Of a DNA stretch of 64,000 bases, positions 11,737 through 23,789 are shown piece by piece. Source of the DNA: Gymnopilus junonius (lineage: Eukaryota; Basidiomycota; Agaricomycetes; Agaricales; Galerinaceae). The notes below the pieces were generated by a model, which saw only the letters and a list, made by a program, of their open reading frames with translations, was not told where the DNA came from and made no database searches. The stretch is from contig JADNYJ010000033.1 in NCBI GenBank assembly GCA_015501075.1, positions 1-64,000 on the forward strand. The letters are read 5' to 3'. Made by a program: the position numbers and the translations under genes. Every line of letters begins with the position of its first letter. Position 1 is the first letter of the stretch.

Positions 11737-13322
11737 ATGAAGCGTGGCTTCCTGAATGGCTCCAAAGTGAAGAAGGAGCCGCTTTATCCTGGGTCTGAAA
11801 CGTCATCTGGTGCTGCACCTCCTTCATCCACGAACGATTCGGGTGCAAAAGGCAAGGGTAAAGAAAAAGAGAAAGGTGAAAATCGCCACTGTCACGGTCG
11901 CATGACTCGCCTAATCGATACTTTCCTGTTTTTCGATTACAACTAGAAAAGCCAGCTCCAGCTTTTACGAAACTTGCGTATGGCAAAGTCGACAAAATCG
12001 GTGCACATTATCTTATATTCCCAGACATTAGCCCAATCTTCCTCACACGACCTCTCTAACCTCTAAGGACTTCCGGAGAACTATGAATCCCCAGAATACA
12101 CCCGCCTCGAAACGGACCCGTCCAAAACCGATCATCCATCGGATCTACTCCTCATGACCACCATCCCACCACGCACCTATGAAGGTCCAGACGACCCAGA
12201 CGGCCACAGTGAATGGATCGTCCTAGGACCAACCAAAGCGAAAGTTCTGAACCACCCTCAGTATCCCAAGCCCGTTCCCAAGCCCATCCCAGCTGAAGGC
12301 GCGGATGGACCCGCGTTTGAGATCAGGGATACCCCCGACACTGCTATGAGCAAAGGCTTGTTTGCTCTTCGGGACATAAAAGTCGGCCAACTCATCTTCG
12401 CCGAACGTCCCCTCCTAGTCTCACCTCGTAATATTGGCTTGCTGGGCGCGACGTACATCCCAGAGGGGAGGAGTCACGATATGAACACTATTCAAGCTGT
12501 GGCCATGTATGAATGGGAGAAACAGCTCGAAGTTGCAGTAGGGAGGATGTCGAAGGAGAATCAAAAGGCGTTTAAGGAGTTGGAGAATAATCACAAGGAG
12601 GACGGGAGCGGACCTCTATTAGGGATCGTGAGGACCAACGGCTTCTCGATAGAGGAAATCTACGATGGAGAGGAAAGGACAGACGTCAATTCGTATGGAG
12701 CCATATTGAAGCTCGGATCGAGGATCAATCATAGGTACGTCTACTTTCATTTAACCATCTCGGCACTCATTAAATTCTGTTCAGTTGCCTGCCTAACGTG
12801 ACCTACAACTTCTTAGTCCCTTCCTTCTCCTTCCAATTTTTCGCCCAATTGGACATCAAAGCCGGCGAGCAGCTCTTCTTCTCTTACTGCGAGATCGAAC
12901 AATCCAAAGCCGAACGCGACGCTGAACTCGCACCATATGGTATCATTTGCAACTGTCCCGTCTGCGCACACGCCACGCCCGAGACCGACGCCCTCCGGAA
13001 GGAGTTCAAGAAACGTACTAGGCAGTACACGGTCAAGATACGCCAGTGGATCTCCGAGTATGACTCTGCTGCGGGGGCCGGGGCGCCTGAGGGCGCTGGC
13101 AGTTCAAAAGGAAGGTTAAATGAGGACATGTTGCAGCCGATTTTGAAGTTCAGGGAGGGGCTGCTTGGTGAGGGATTGAAGTATACGAAGGAGTATAAGG
13201 CAATTGCGTGGAATTTGCATTTGTTCTATGAGAAAATAGGGGTGTATAGTAAGTCCAAGACGTTTTTGGAGGAGCATTCGGAGATCGAAGAGGCTACTAT
13301 GAGGGGTGCGTCATCTTTGTGA
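11737..13322 (+). CDS. SET-domain protein, tandem copy 1
   Basis: Exons 11737-11875, 11947-12000, 12068-12734 and 12785-13322 join in phase to 465 aa. SET proteins are usually S-adenosylmethionine-dependent lysine methyltransferases. The N-terminus MKRGFLNGSK is shared with copies 2 and 4 and is followed by a low-complexity KGKGKEKEK stretch. SET hallmarks are GLFALRDIKVGQLIFAERPL (start of the domain), RINHSCLPN formed exactly across the last intron (NHSCxPN, binding cofactor and substrate), DIKAGEQLFFSYC, and a CxCPxC post-SET group (ICNCPVC). The insert between the two SET halves includes the conserved EDGSGPLLGI-RTNGF block. There is no MYND finger, unlike SMYD proteins. All motifs are intact, so this looks functional; the substrate is unknown. 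Confidence 0.88.
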
Positions 13323-14330
13323 GTCGGTGGGAGTGGTGCAAATAAGCTTTTTTTTTGTGCAATTTTTGTAGCCTTAGTATTGTTGAATGATATTCGTCTA
13401 TTCACTTGCCTTCAGAAAATAATGGCCTAAGACTTCATCACGACGATGAATTTGGAGACTACATCAGGCTCCTATTGGTTAATTACTCACCTTACTTATT
13501 GGACGCGTCTTTACATATGTAGGTGCGTCAACTATGGCATACTACATATCTCCGGTCTCAGGCTCCTCACGTCCTACACCGGTGAAGAATAGCAATTCCT
13601 TACGTATTTCAATTTACCGTCCAGAAGGAAGAATCCTATAGTCAGAACTCAACGCATGTCCTTGGTATGTCCTTTGATTCTTAATGCGAGAACGTTTGAA
13701 GTCGCAGAGTTTTCAGTTCAACTCTCGACTCAGGATATGCCTTAGGACAGATCTCCCACGTTTCAACACTGGCTACTGTATTTCTGAAGAGCATCGTACC
13801 AGCTCCACAGAAGCAGTACCAGGACGGTACTTTTCTCTTTTCCTGTATCTCTCCCTGCAAGGTACCTGGAAGAGAAAACATTTCGAGGAACCTTACGACA
13901 AGTAAGTATGGCAGGTGTCCTCTTCGACATATCCTTCTTGATACCATACTCGTATCCATCAGCTTGTGGCCATTCTAATTGGGAGCATTTCAGATATGCT
14001 GTGTACCTTCAATCGATCGATGAACCCATTTTTCTCAAGTTGGACGACAAAGTGTTCATCACGCGGTTGTTTGTGGGCGCGCCTGTGAACTAGGACATTA
14101 CAATTCTGTACGTCAAATTCCATACTACTGCATGGGCTGTTCTATTCTTACTGATTATATGGCGTTATCAGTAAGTCCTGTGGATCATGCGATGCTTTGA
14201 AGAGACTCATTTCTCTCACCGGTAACATATAATTTCGTCCAACGATCCTTATCTTCGCTGACTTCTGTGCTCTCCAGATTCCCGCCCTCTCTCGTACTGT
14301 ATTCAAGTTCCAACTGAATATTATCGGGCA
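13323..14330. other. Intergenic region between SET copies 1 and 2
   Basis: No gene seen. Around 14,050-14,095 it contains the words TTGTTTGTGGGC and CCTGTGAA, which recur about 200 bp upstream of copy 4 (near 19,757-19,780). This suggests the duplicated unit included upstream DNA. Confidence 0.5.
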
Positions 14331-15889
14331 ATGAAGCGAGGATTCTTGAACAAGATGACGAAGAAGGAGCAATCTCCTTCCTCCGATCCCACTGGATCAC
14401 CAGATCCATCTACTGCATCAGCAGAGAAGACATCAAAAGGGAAAGAAGAGGGTCAGGGCTCCATTTCCTAAGCACATAATATATTTTCGACATGACACGA
14501 CTAACTTATTTCGAATTTTAGCACCAGAAGAACGTACTGAAACAGTAATTAATCTGTTGTACGGAAACGTCGAGGACCCTCCCGCTCTGTTTGAATGTAC
14601 GATCAAACATAGAGTTATATTCGATCTCTTACTACCTCTTTGTATGCAGCCGCTGCGAAAGTCTACAATCCCAACCTGTTCAAGGTGGTCATAAAAAGTC
14701 CAGATCCAGAGGATAACCCAGAAGACGTATTATTGATCACCAACATCCCACCTAGAAGGGAAGACGTGCCTCCAGATTCGCAAGGTCACAGCGAATGGAT
14801 AGTGAGAGCTTCCACGAAACCCAAAGTGATAAATCATCCTGGTTTTCCACAAGCCTTACGCATTATCAACGGACCTCCCGCGTATGAGATCAAAGAAACG
14901 CCGGACACCATGGTCGGCGGGGGTGTATTCGCAACGAGGGACATTAAAGCTGGCAAACTCATCTTCACAGAACGCCCACTGATAGTTGCTCCTCGGTACA
15001 TCGATTTACCCGACCCCCAGTCCTTTCAAGATTTGGAACCCTATACTCGAGAACGATTGTTGCAACTCCTGATGATGCGTAAATTCGAGCTATTGCTCAA
15101 GTTAGCCATGGATAGGATGGATGAAGAGGATCAAAATGCTTTTCTGGCCTTGAGGAATTGTCATAAGGAAGACGGTAGCGGACCTTTACTTGGGATTCTG
15201 AGGACTAACGGGTTTGGGATAAACAAGCTATATGATGGGGAGGAACGAACAGATAGGAAGCTTTATACTGGAGTAACTAAGATCGGGTCGAGGATCAATC
15301 ATAGGTCAGTAAGAATCTATTATTTATAATGTTCTAGACGCATCTCTCAAAACCTTTCTCATGAAGCTGCACACCGAACGTGATATATAAATTTTCGCTC
15401 CCGTCCTTTTCTTTCCAATTCTGCGCCATAACCGATATTCAAGCTGGAGAACAACTCTTCTTTTCATTTTGCGTCACAGACCAGTCGAAAGCCGAGAGAC
15501 ACGCCGAACTTGCAGCATATGGGATTATATGCAACTGTCGCGTCTGTGAGCACGCCACTCCCGAAACGGACAAGCTGAGGAAAGAGTACCAGAGGCGCAC
15601 GAGGCAGTACATCGCTAAAGTTCAACAATGGACGGTTATGGTGATTGACGATTCACCTGGAAGCTCACGAAATGTCCTCAATGAAGAGAGGCTCGAGCCG
15701 ATTTTAGTTCTCAGAGACGCTCTTCGAGAAGAAAGGTTGCAGTATACGGACGAATATCGCGCCATCTTGTGGAACGTTCATTTGTTCTATAAGAAATTAG
15801 GCATGGGTGTCAAGGCAAACGCGTTCCTTGAGGAATTCTCGGCACTGAATCGTGGTAGTAGTCGCCAGTTAGCATCAATGTATGGATAG
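14331..15889 (+). CDS. SET-domain protein, tandem copy 2
   Basis: Exons 14331-14451, 14522-14596, 14650-15304 and 15367-15889 join in phase to 457 aa, with the same intron positions and phases as copy 1. It starts MKRGFLNKM and has the shared GHSEWIV and KEDGSGPLLGILRTNGFG blocks. The SET core GVFATRDIKAGKLIFTERPL, RINHSCTPN, AGEQLFFSFC and the post-SET CNCRVC are present, so the domain is complete. Likely a lysine methyltransferase or a diverged relative. The last acceptor is AAG, a little weaker than usual. It is close enough to copy 1 to be an obvious tandem duplicate. Confidence 0.87.
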
Positions 15890-16321
15890 GTAGTAATGTT
15901 TAAATTTCCATGACTAACCAAGTCATTCAACTCTCGTCATTGTGCGCTTAACAATCTTCACGTCTCCCTCGTCTTCATATGAGCAATCCAATCCTGCTTG
16001 AAAACATTAAGCAGAAAAACCACTTCTTAAGTAAAAACTAGTAGCATAGTAAAATCGTCAAGGTAACTTAGTTATCTCTCGCTCACAGCCATGTCAGCAT
16101 TCCTCTGCCGACCCTCAAACCAAACCTTGACATAATCGTATTGCGCGTACTTCCTGACGTCAAAGAACGAATCGCGTGTTGTTCTAAATTTGGACGAACC
16201 ACTAGCGGGATGCGCTGTGGCGGGCCAAGCTGGACCGCATCTTTTTGCCACCTACCACCATCTCTTATTTCCGTGCCGCGCTGTGCTATACTATATTATC
16301 TTCTAGACTTTGTGTGTGACC
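15890..16321. other. Intergenic region between SET copies 2 and 3
   Basis: No gene seen. A stretch with TATACTATATTA lies about 40-50 bp upstream of the copy 3 start and may be the old TATA region. Confidence 0.45.
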
Positions 16322-18040
16322 ATGGAAAAAGATACTTTGCAGGCGTCTGAGGATCTTTCATCAAATTCAGAGCCAGGTTCGTCATAGGACAGTTCGAACA
16401 ATGCCACAGCTGATGTGGCGTCTTCAACTCTGTCGGAAGAGTCGCTGCAGGCATTTGCAGGGCTGCTTCGTATAGTTATTTGATTGTGCGCTTTATATTA
16501 TAGAGACATGATACTCACTAACGATTTAGATTTCTTGAAAAATGTAGAAGAATCGAAAGAGCGCTTTGCGACTGCTTCCGCCACACCAGTGAGAGGTCCA
16601 GGAAGTGCAGAGGTATGGGAAAGTACGTTTTTGTCAATTATATGACGTATGATGGCTTACATTGTTGCATTTACTGGTCAGAACAAATCCCGAAGATGAG
16701 TGGGTCATGCCTAATGTCCATGGCATTGGTAAGAATCTTTGTGCTACACTCATACAGCACGCCTTTTTAATCGAAGATTTTTTACTTCTAGCTATCCCAG
16801 AGGATTATAATCCCCAACACATCAAGTTCAACTACAGCTATAGCAAACTACCTCCTGTCGCCGATACTCTAGTCATCACCTCCATCCCTCCCAGACCAGC
16901 CTCAGGTCCAGACGACGATCCTAACGGACACAGCGAATGGCTCGCACACGGCGTCACGACCAAAGCCAAAGTGGTCAATGCCCCCGGCTATCTTCAGCCT
17001 ATACCCAAAACCGCCTTCCGCACCCCGTCATACAGCATCCAGTCCACCTCCAACATGGGCGGCCGAGGCCTCTTCGCCACGTGAGACATCCGTATGGGTT
17101 CTCTCATCTGGTCTGAACGTCCTCTCATTGTCATGCCTAGGACATACCTCGGCGTAATGATGAACCTCCCTGAAGAAGTAGCAAAGTATGACTTGGACAC
17201 GCACCTGGCGATTGCGAATATGGAGTGGGAGCGCATGCTGAAAATGGCGGTGGACAGAATCCCGGATGAGGATTGTACAGCGTTGATGGGGTTGGCAAAT
17301 AGTCATACGCATGATGGGAGTGGTCTGATTAATGGAATTCCTGCGCACGAATACGTTTGAGATTGGGGAGGAGCCATTTGATGGGCAGTAGTTGAGGGAG
17401 GACAGGATGAATTCGTATGGCGTGTTGACCAAGATTGGGTCTCTTATGAATCATAGGTAGGGCTTTCCTTGTCCCATTATGATTTTCACTCTCTGAACAT
17501 TTTTTTGCCTAGCTGCATGCCAAAACGTCAATCTCGAATTTTCTAAATCCTCATTCTCCTTCCAGTTCACCGCCAAAGTGGATATCAAAGCCGGTGAACA
17601 ACTCTTCTATATGTACTTCACAAACGACCTCTCCCACTCTGAACGACAATCCGAACTCGCCTCTTACGGGTTCACATGTCACTGTCCCTCCTGCGAGCAC
17701 GCCACGCCCGAGGCGGACGGACTACGCAAGCAATACAAGGGCCTGGCGCAAACGTACCTGCTCATCCTCAACTGGGTCGCCAAAGTGAATCCGAAGCCCA
17801 AGGAGAGTACGATTGAGCCGGTGAGAAGGCTGTATGAGGGGATGAGGAAGGAGGGGTTGACATACGCGCCGCAGTATAGGGGTCTTGTAATGATGCTTGG
17901 GAAGTTTTTATGAAGGTATTGGGAAGGAGGATAAGGCGAAGCCATTAAAGGAGGAGTATGAGCGTTTAAAGAAGGCGGATGAAAGGATGGCCAAGTGGAA
18001 AGCTAAGGGAGGATCATGCGTTGTTGGGAAGAGTGGGTAG
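16322..18040 (+). pseudogene. SET-domain protein pseudogene, tandem copy 3
   Basis: Similarity to copies 1, 2 and 4 runs from ATG 16322 to TAG 18038-18040, but the frame is broken many times. The first exon meets TAG soon after SNSEPGSS. The SET start reads GLFAT then TGA in place of the arginine of the RDIK motif (near 17083). The frame shifts after DGSGLINGI (about 17340) and meets TAG near 17390. One extra A after SCMPK near 17525 shifts the exon that should read SCMPNV. Another shift near 17910 precedes the C-terminus. The later KVDIKAGEQLF and CHCPSCEHATPEADGLRKQY segments are still readable. It is clearly a dead copy, although the intron positions remain. Confidence 0.88.
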
Positions 18041-18185
18041 GTCTGGGTAAGGTGTTTGGATTGTGAAATGTATTTCGGTCATGAAACTGTTAATTGTATT
18101 ATAGCTTGTCTCTTTTATATGTTTTCAGCGCTGCAGCTGCAGAACTGGTGATGAACAGATAAATCCTGTATTACCAACTGTAATT

Positions 18186-18823
18186 TTAGATGTAAGTCAG
18201 TCGTCCTTGAATTTGAAGTGGTTCTAGGTCATAATCCGCCTTTCTCAACTCATCCCAATCTGAAATATTCTCGTACCACCTCGGCTGTACACCCGTCAAA
18301 TGCGCATGTTCAGCCAACTTCTCCAAGTCCGCTTCAGACCACCTCTTCTTCACTTCTGCCTTCATCATTACTTTTTCTTTTTCCATCTCCATCTCCTGCA
18401 TGCTCTGATTCTCGCTCTTCCGCGTCGCGCTAGCCACAGCCAATAAATGGGCCGCTTCTGATCTCTCCTTGTTCGTATACACAACAACGAGCGCCGTAGG
18501 TCTATCTTCACGGGTGATAAACCCCGCCCGATATCTGATTACGTTCAGCGCAAGGTCAAGATCTGGACGCCACCCCGGGTGCGGTTCGTATGTGGGGTCG
18601 ACATCCTGAGTATTGGATTTATAGAAAGCTTGAGGGTCAATGAATGTAAACCCGTAGAAATAGACTAGTTCGACGTAGGGGTCTACAGGAAAGTGAGGCA
18701 GATGAGGGTAGAGATGGTTGGAGGGATGATAATTATAAGTAAGCAATGCGGGATTTGATTTGATTGGACGTTAATTTACTTGCCTTCGGGGATTGGCGGC
18801 GGCGGCGGGATCCCTGGCTCCAT
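18186..18823 (-). CDS. Hypothetical 178-aa protein with a GC-AG intron
   Basis: Two exons, 18823-18784 and 18682-18186, give 178 aa starting MEPGIPPPPPIPEDPYVELV. The intron uses a GC donor (AAG|GCAAGT, the usual context of rare GC-AG introns) and a TAG acceptor, and phase agrees. The protein has VYFYGFTF near residue 20, a central segment PTALVVVYTNKE, then a charged, methionine/glutamate-rich helix near residues 105-130, and a tryptophan-containing C-terminus (PRWYENISDWDEL). I recognise no family. It lies on the opposite strand inside the SET cluster, between the copy 3 pseudogene and copy 4. A shorter version starting within the intron (from 18746) is possible but less likely. Confidence 0.6.
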
Positions 18824-19957
18824 AGTGATATTTATCGAAGTAAAGGATAATGTTGGCTATCGGTAGTAAATACTCTAGTATTGAGATTCTGCAAGACATT
18901 GATTCGGACCAAGGACTGGTCGTCCGTCGTCATGCCGTAACGACTTCAACTCTGCTCTTGACATTCTTTTAATCCACTCGCATTTTCGTCCCTGGCTTGA
19001 TAGCCTAGGAGTCAATGACAGGGTACTACAAATTGTGAAAATACTGAAGCTGAGGACACTGCACCTTGCCCAAAAATCACAAATATATCCTTGAGCAAAG
19101 CGGTTAGGGGAAGTGACGTCATGTGTGAGGCCGTGACGATGTTTTACAACGCACTGCCACTGACTTCGGATCGGAAGAGTCGGAGGCCCGGAACAGAACT
19201 GCTGGCACCCAGCTCCAACTTTCACCAACGCTGTGTACTATATCTCTCTTTTCAGTGGCTTTGAGCGTGGGCACCAAACGTTTAACGTTGAACTTTGGAG
19301 GAAGTTTAGTTTCAAAGGAGAATTTGAAAAGCCCTGCCAACTATCTGGGACCCACTGGAAGATTTCGAAATCTGGCCCTAAATCCTGCCTCCTCATACTG
19401 TTGCATAGATGATCACTAGGTGTATTATACTAGGATTATCACTGCATTTACATCGCCTCGATCGCCACAATCATGCGTATCGCCTCGGATTTGAACATTA
19501 ACTAGATGTCAAGGACTAGTCAGTGGGCTCAGAGCAAATATGACGGACTGAGCGGTAGCACCATCGCTAGGAAATTTCCACGGCATCCGCACTGCGATAC
19601 TGTCGACCACCAACCCCATACTACTATCTGGACAAGGCAAAATGGGATCTAGGTCTACTCTCATGTCTAGGCTTCAAAGCTTCTTATCTTTGGTGATTCA
19701 TTGAGTCATTGAAAAGCCGTTTTTCTCAACGTGAATGTCGAGAACTTTTCACGCGCTTGTTTGTGGGCATCCCTGTGAATTTTGTGCTTGCAGTGTCGTG
19801 TCGACTTCGAACTCTATTTCTGACACTGGCTGATAGAGCGTGATTACGGGAACATAAACCAGGTATCGGATTTCGCTGATATACATTAAAGCAGTTTTCC
19901 GCTCACTGATTCGCCTTGATACCCCATTGAATCCAATTTCAGCCGACCTCTTTCACA
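18824..19957. other. Intergenic region upstream of SET copy 4
   Basis: No gene seen. It includes the segment near 19,700-19,790 that resembles the upstream region of copy 2, and AT-rich promoter-like DNA just before ATG 19958. Confidence 0.5.
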
Positions 19958-22230
19958 ATGAAACGGGGCTTTCTCAATAGTACGAAAGCAAAGAAGGAGA
20001 GCTCTGGCACCGCGTCATCCCCTTTACCAACGTCAGCTACAACTTCAACGTCGACTTTAAGGCTCCAACCATATAGTATACGTATAGGGTCGACAACTTA
20101 AATATACGGATACGGTTGTTTAGTGTATATTTACTGTATATATACGGTTATACGGCTAGTTGTATACGGTTCCAAAAAAGAAATAAAAATATTTTTTCTA
20201 TTTACGAAAAACAGAGTTCTACGGCCGCCTATGGGTCAATCCTTCTTGCCTGACATGCTCCTATGCTTTTTGCGAGGTGCTGTAAGCTCGTCCGGGTCTC
20301 TCCAGTTGAAAAGGCCACTCCGAATCCACACCTTTGCTAATAATGCCTCCCGAATAGTCTTGTCGCGCATTGATAATGAATGGCAAGCAATTTGAAATTC
20401 AGTGATGCAGTGATCGGCATTGCAACTCAGGGGGGAGGGGTTAAAACAGCAGTTCATGGAGGAAAGCACAGATATATTGGGTTGTAGTGAGGTATAACGA
20501 TGAAATGAATGGAAAAGGGATATCACGAAGGGCAGATCAGCCCACAGCGTACGCGTTGAAAGCCTTTGCTGGTGTTGTAGATGGTTGAAGTAAGAGATTG
20601 TGGAGTCACGAACCGTGACATCAGCGTTTATAAGCAATGCCGAGGGTGCCGGGTAAGCCACCTGAGCCTAACCGTATAACTGTACAGTATACTGTATATT
20701 TACTGTATACTGGGATTTCTCGATGGGGGTCTATACATATACGTATACGTATACAGTATTAACCGTATATATACGGTAGGTATATAGTACGGTTGGAGCC
20801 TTAGTCGACTTCGACGAACAAAGGGAAAGGTGGGTTGCTCAGGCCCGTCATGATTGTCCGCATTGTTGTCTAAGCGTCTTTTTCGAGCAGCACGAGAGGA
20901 CCCGATATCACTTTTTACAAAACTCCCGCATCGGGAAGTTGAGAAGGCAGGTTAGCATTTACGTTGCAATCTGGTTTGATCCCAAAATTTACTATCCTCC
21001 TTGACATCGATCCCCTTCACAGCTCTGCCCGAGGACTACATACCACTCCAGTATAATTATAATGTAGATCCTTCGAAGAACGACCACCCGAAGGACATGA
21101 TTCTCGTGACTACTATGCCGTCGAGGTACGATAACAAACCCGCAGACCCAAATGGCTATACGGAATGGATCGTCACGGCGTCAACAAAGGCCAAATTGCG
21201 GAAATATCAACGGAATCCAATGCCCATGCGGGAATCGGCTGATGGACCTTGCTACGAAATTAGGGACACACTCGATACCCCGATGGGTAAAGGAATCTTC
21301 GCCACAAGGGACATCAAAGCAGGTGAACTTATATTCTCAGAACGGCCGCTGCTTGTGGGTCCAAGCACCATTGAAGTAGGAGCACTGCGTTATCCAGTTG
21401 GGGAGCGGGAACTACGCTCACTGCATGCCCTAATGATTCAAGAGTGGGAGCAGAGGCTTGAGCTTACGTTGATGAGGATGGATAAAGAGGACGAAGAGGC
21501 ATATAAGGCCCTGAGGAATAGTCATACAGAAGACGGGAGTGGCCCATTGTTGGGAATATTCAGGACGAATGGTTTCGAGATGGGACTTTATGACAAGGAG
21601 CAGAGGATTGACGTGATCACATACAGTGCAATACTAAAGATTGGGTCTAGGATCAACCACAGGTTCGCAAATTATCTACTTCCCTTATCCGAATGATAAC
21701 ATACTTTTGTCACCAGCTGCATACAAAATGTGATGTACAAATTCGACATACCTTCCTTGTCCTTCCGATTCCATGCTGTGCTCCCCATAAAAGCTGGAGA
21801 ACAGCTCTTTTTCCATTTTTGCAAAACTGGACAGTCCAAGGCTGAGCGAGCCGCTGAACTCGCCCCCTACGGCATCGTCTGCAATTGTCCCGCTTGTGAA
21901 AATGCGACCCCAGAAACAGATAAGCTCAGGAAAGAGTACAAGAAGCTAACAAGAGAATACACGAAGAAGATTCGTCAGTGGCTGTCCCTAGAGACCGATG
22001 GAAGTCAAGCTAGCGGTTCGAGCCACAAGATTAACGAAAACCAGCTCGAGCCCATTCTACGCTTCAAAGACGCATTGGCTCAGGAGGGATTACGTTACAC
22101 AAGAAAATATTGGACGATTTTATGGAATGTTTATTTATTCTATGAAAAGCTCGGAATGACTGCAAAAGCAATCGAATTTCTGGAGGCGTATGGGGAGTTG
22201 CAGGGTGTCGAAGAGGCACTTCGTTTTTGA
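19958..22230 (+). pseudogene. SET-domain protein, tandem copy 4, interrupted in exon 1 by a hAT-type element
   Basis: Leaving out the inserted element and one target duplication, exons 19958-20057 plus 20812-20829, 20891-20950, 21023-21662 and 21717-22230 join in phase to 443 aa with the family's intron pattern. The protein starts MKRGFLNSTK, carries GIFATRDIKAGELIFSERPL, AGEQLFFHFC and CNCPAC, and has no stops after exon 1. The NHSCxPN motif reads NHSCIQN, with Gln replacing the usual Pro. As it stands, translation from the first ATG runs into the element and stops at a TAA near 20,100. The gene is therefore a very recent casualty, unless the element is spliced out or a downstream start is used. 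Confidence 0.85.
20058..20803. mobile_element. Non-autonomous hAT-type element (746 bp) in SET copy 4
   Basis: The ends are a 13-bp perfect terminal inverted repeat, TAAGGCTCCAACC at 20058-20070 and its complement at 20791-20803, with weaker similarity continuing inward. It is flanked by a perfect 8-bp duplication GTCGACTT (20050-20057 and 20804-20811), the length made by hAT transposases. Removing the element and one duplication restores the SET exon frame exactly. The subterminal 100-150 bp on each side are AT-rich with repeated TATACG/CGTATA words. The middle has an open minus-strand frame (20661-20236, no good ATG) with no transposase features, perhaps captured sequence. Confidence 0.9.
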
Positions 22231-22665
22231 AAGAACTGTATAGTCTTTAGCGGTGACTGTGGAATAAAACTGGCACGAAATGATGAAAAAGAGGTCAAGA
22301 TGGAAAGGAAAAGAAAGAATTTATTACTGGGGAGGTCCCTTGCGAGAATCACGATAACAATTCCCACACTTCCTGGTTCTCGACTCTTTCCTCCGCTCGT
22401 TCTTGGAATGTTAACACATTTTAAAAGCTATCAAAATGGCTTCACACTTCACATTCAAATGTTCTAACTTCAAGCTTCCAATCCGACTTCTGGCCAGTGG
22501 TCAAATTTGATGAGGGTGCCTTCCGAAATGGTTGAGGAACGATCGAACATAAACAGGATTTAAAGCAGAACATTCCGAGGCAAGACTATCTTCATTCTTT
22601 GACCCTTACTGTCCTAAGTAACTTTATCTTCACCAGCGATGTGCATTTATTTGATCACAACTTTC
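22231..22665. other. Intergenic region after SET copy 4
   Basis: No gene seen; it contains the 3' flank of copy 4. Confidence 0.5.
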
Positions 22666-23270
22666 CTTGAGCTTCATGCTGTGAGGAGAATGACGGAGGA
22701 AGACCAGGCCGCGTTCAAGGCGGCCACACCGACGACGGTCGGGAAGAAAGAAAGGCAAACTCATTCTGCTTCTTTTTCAGTTTTATTCTCAACGTAATTG
22801 CAAGTTTTGCCATTCCCTCTTTCTCCCTCCATTTCTCTGCCGAGGTCGACATCAAAGCGGGAGAATAGCTCTTCGTCGCTTATTGCCACCCAGGGCGGCG
22901 CGGCAGTCCAGTATCGCACCTTACGGTTCTCAATGCGCCTGCTGCAGGCACGGTACCCCGCAAACCGACGCCCTAGGCTCGGATCTCAAACAGCGCATTC
23001 AGCACCACCTGAAGATATTATGCTTGCCAGCCGCCTGATAGTGTATTGCCGAGAGCGTGCTCGATCCAGTTGTGGTACTTAGGGAGGCAATGATCGAGGA
23101 CTCCGAAGGAGTGCTTGCATGTGGCAACGGACTACAAGGTTCTGATGGGCATCATACAGCGAGGGTACGAGATGATCGGGTCAGAGGAGAAGGCAAGAAC
23201 ATTAAAGGAGGAGTTCGCAACGTGTGGCGGGGTTGAGTTACCATGGAAGTCTGCCACTAGAACAAGAGTT
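22666..23270 (+). pseudogene. SET-domain gene fragment, copy 5
   Basis: A decayed piece of the same family. LELHAVRRMTEEDQAAFKA matches the region before the EDGSGP block. Then, after a gap, IPSFSLHFSAEVDIKAGE ends in a TAG where family members read QLFF (near 22,865). Fragments such as MIGSEEKARTLKEEF near 23,180-23,220 recall the C-terminus seen in copy 3. The N-terminal half, the NHSC motif and the post-SET cysteines are missing or unreadable. Confidence 0.75.
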
Positions 23271-23789
23271 TAAACTCTCTCATGATCGACAGCTGCTCAC
23301 TTTTTCTTGTTCATGGCATTTGTCGTTTCCTGTGTGACCATCCATCGTCGAGCTGTTTCCATGGGGAGTCAATGCTATGCTTGGAGATATATATCTGCGA
23401 ACTCATGAGAAATTAATGACGGGTTACACCAAAGGTCAAACTGTTATAAAGATTTGCAAAAGACTGGCCGCTAACTTGGAATATAAATAGACAGTCTTCC
23501 AAGACGCAAGCGAGTTCAAGCCGCTGTTGTTTCTAGGACCACAGCTTCAAGAATAAAGACGAGATCACTCTGCGATAGTAATTTGGGTCTACTTAATAAG
23601 TTACTTATCACCATTGCACAGCATTCTATGATCATCACGGGATGAAGCATAGCCAAAAAAAAATATCGGGTCAAAGGGATTACTGCGGACACGACAACGA
23701 CAACGTTAACGTACAGGACACGTTCATTTCTCTACGCGAGTCTTTTATATATATTACCCAGCAGTCGAGAGACCGTATCCACCTTTAAA
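23271..23789. other. Intergenic region with TATA box of the next gene
   Basis: A TATATATATT run at 23746-23755 lies about 35-45 bp upstream of the start codon at 23790 and fits a TATA box. No gene seen. Confidence 0.5.

Noticed and set aside
20236..20661. 141-codon minus-strand frame inside the hAT-type element
   Set aside because: No ATG at a suitable place and no transposase or other motif; kept only as a remark on possibly captured sequence.
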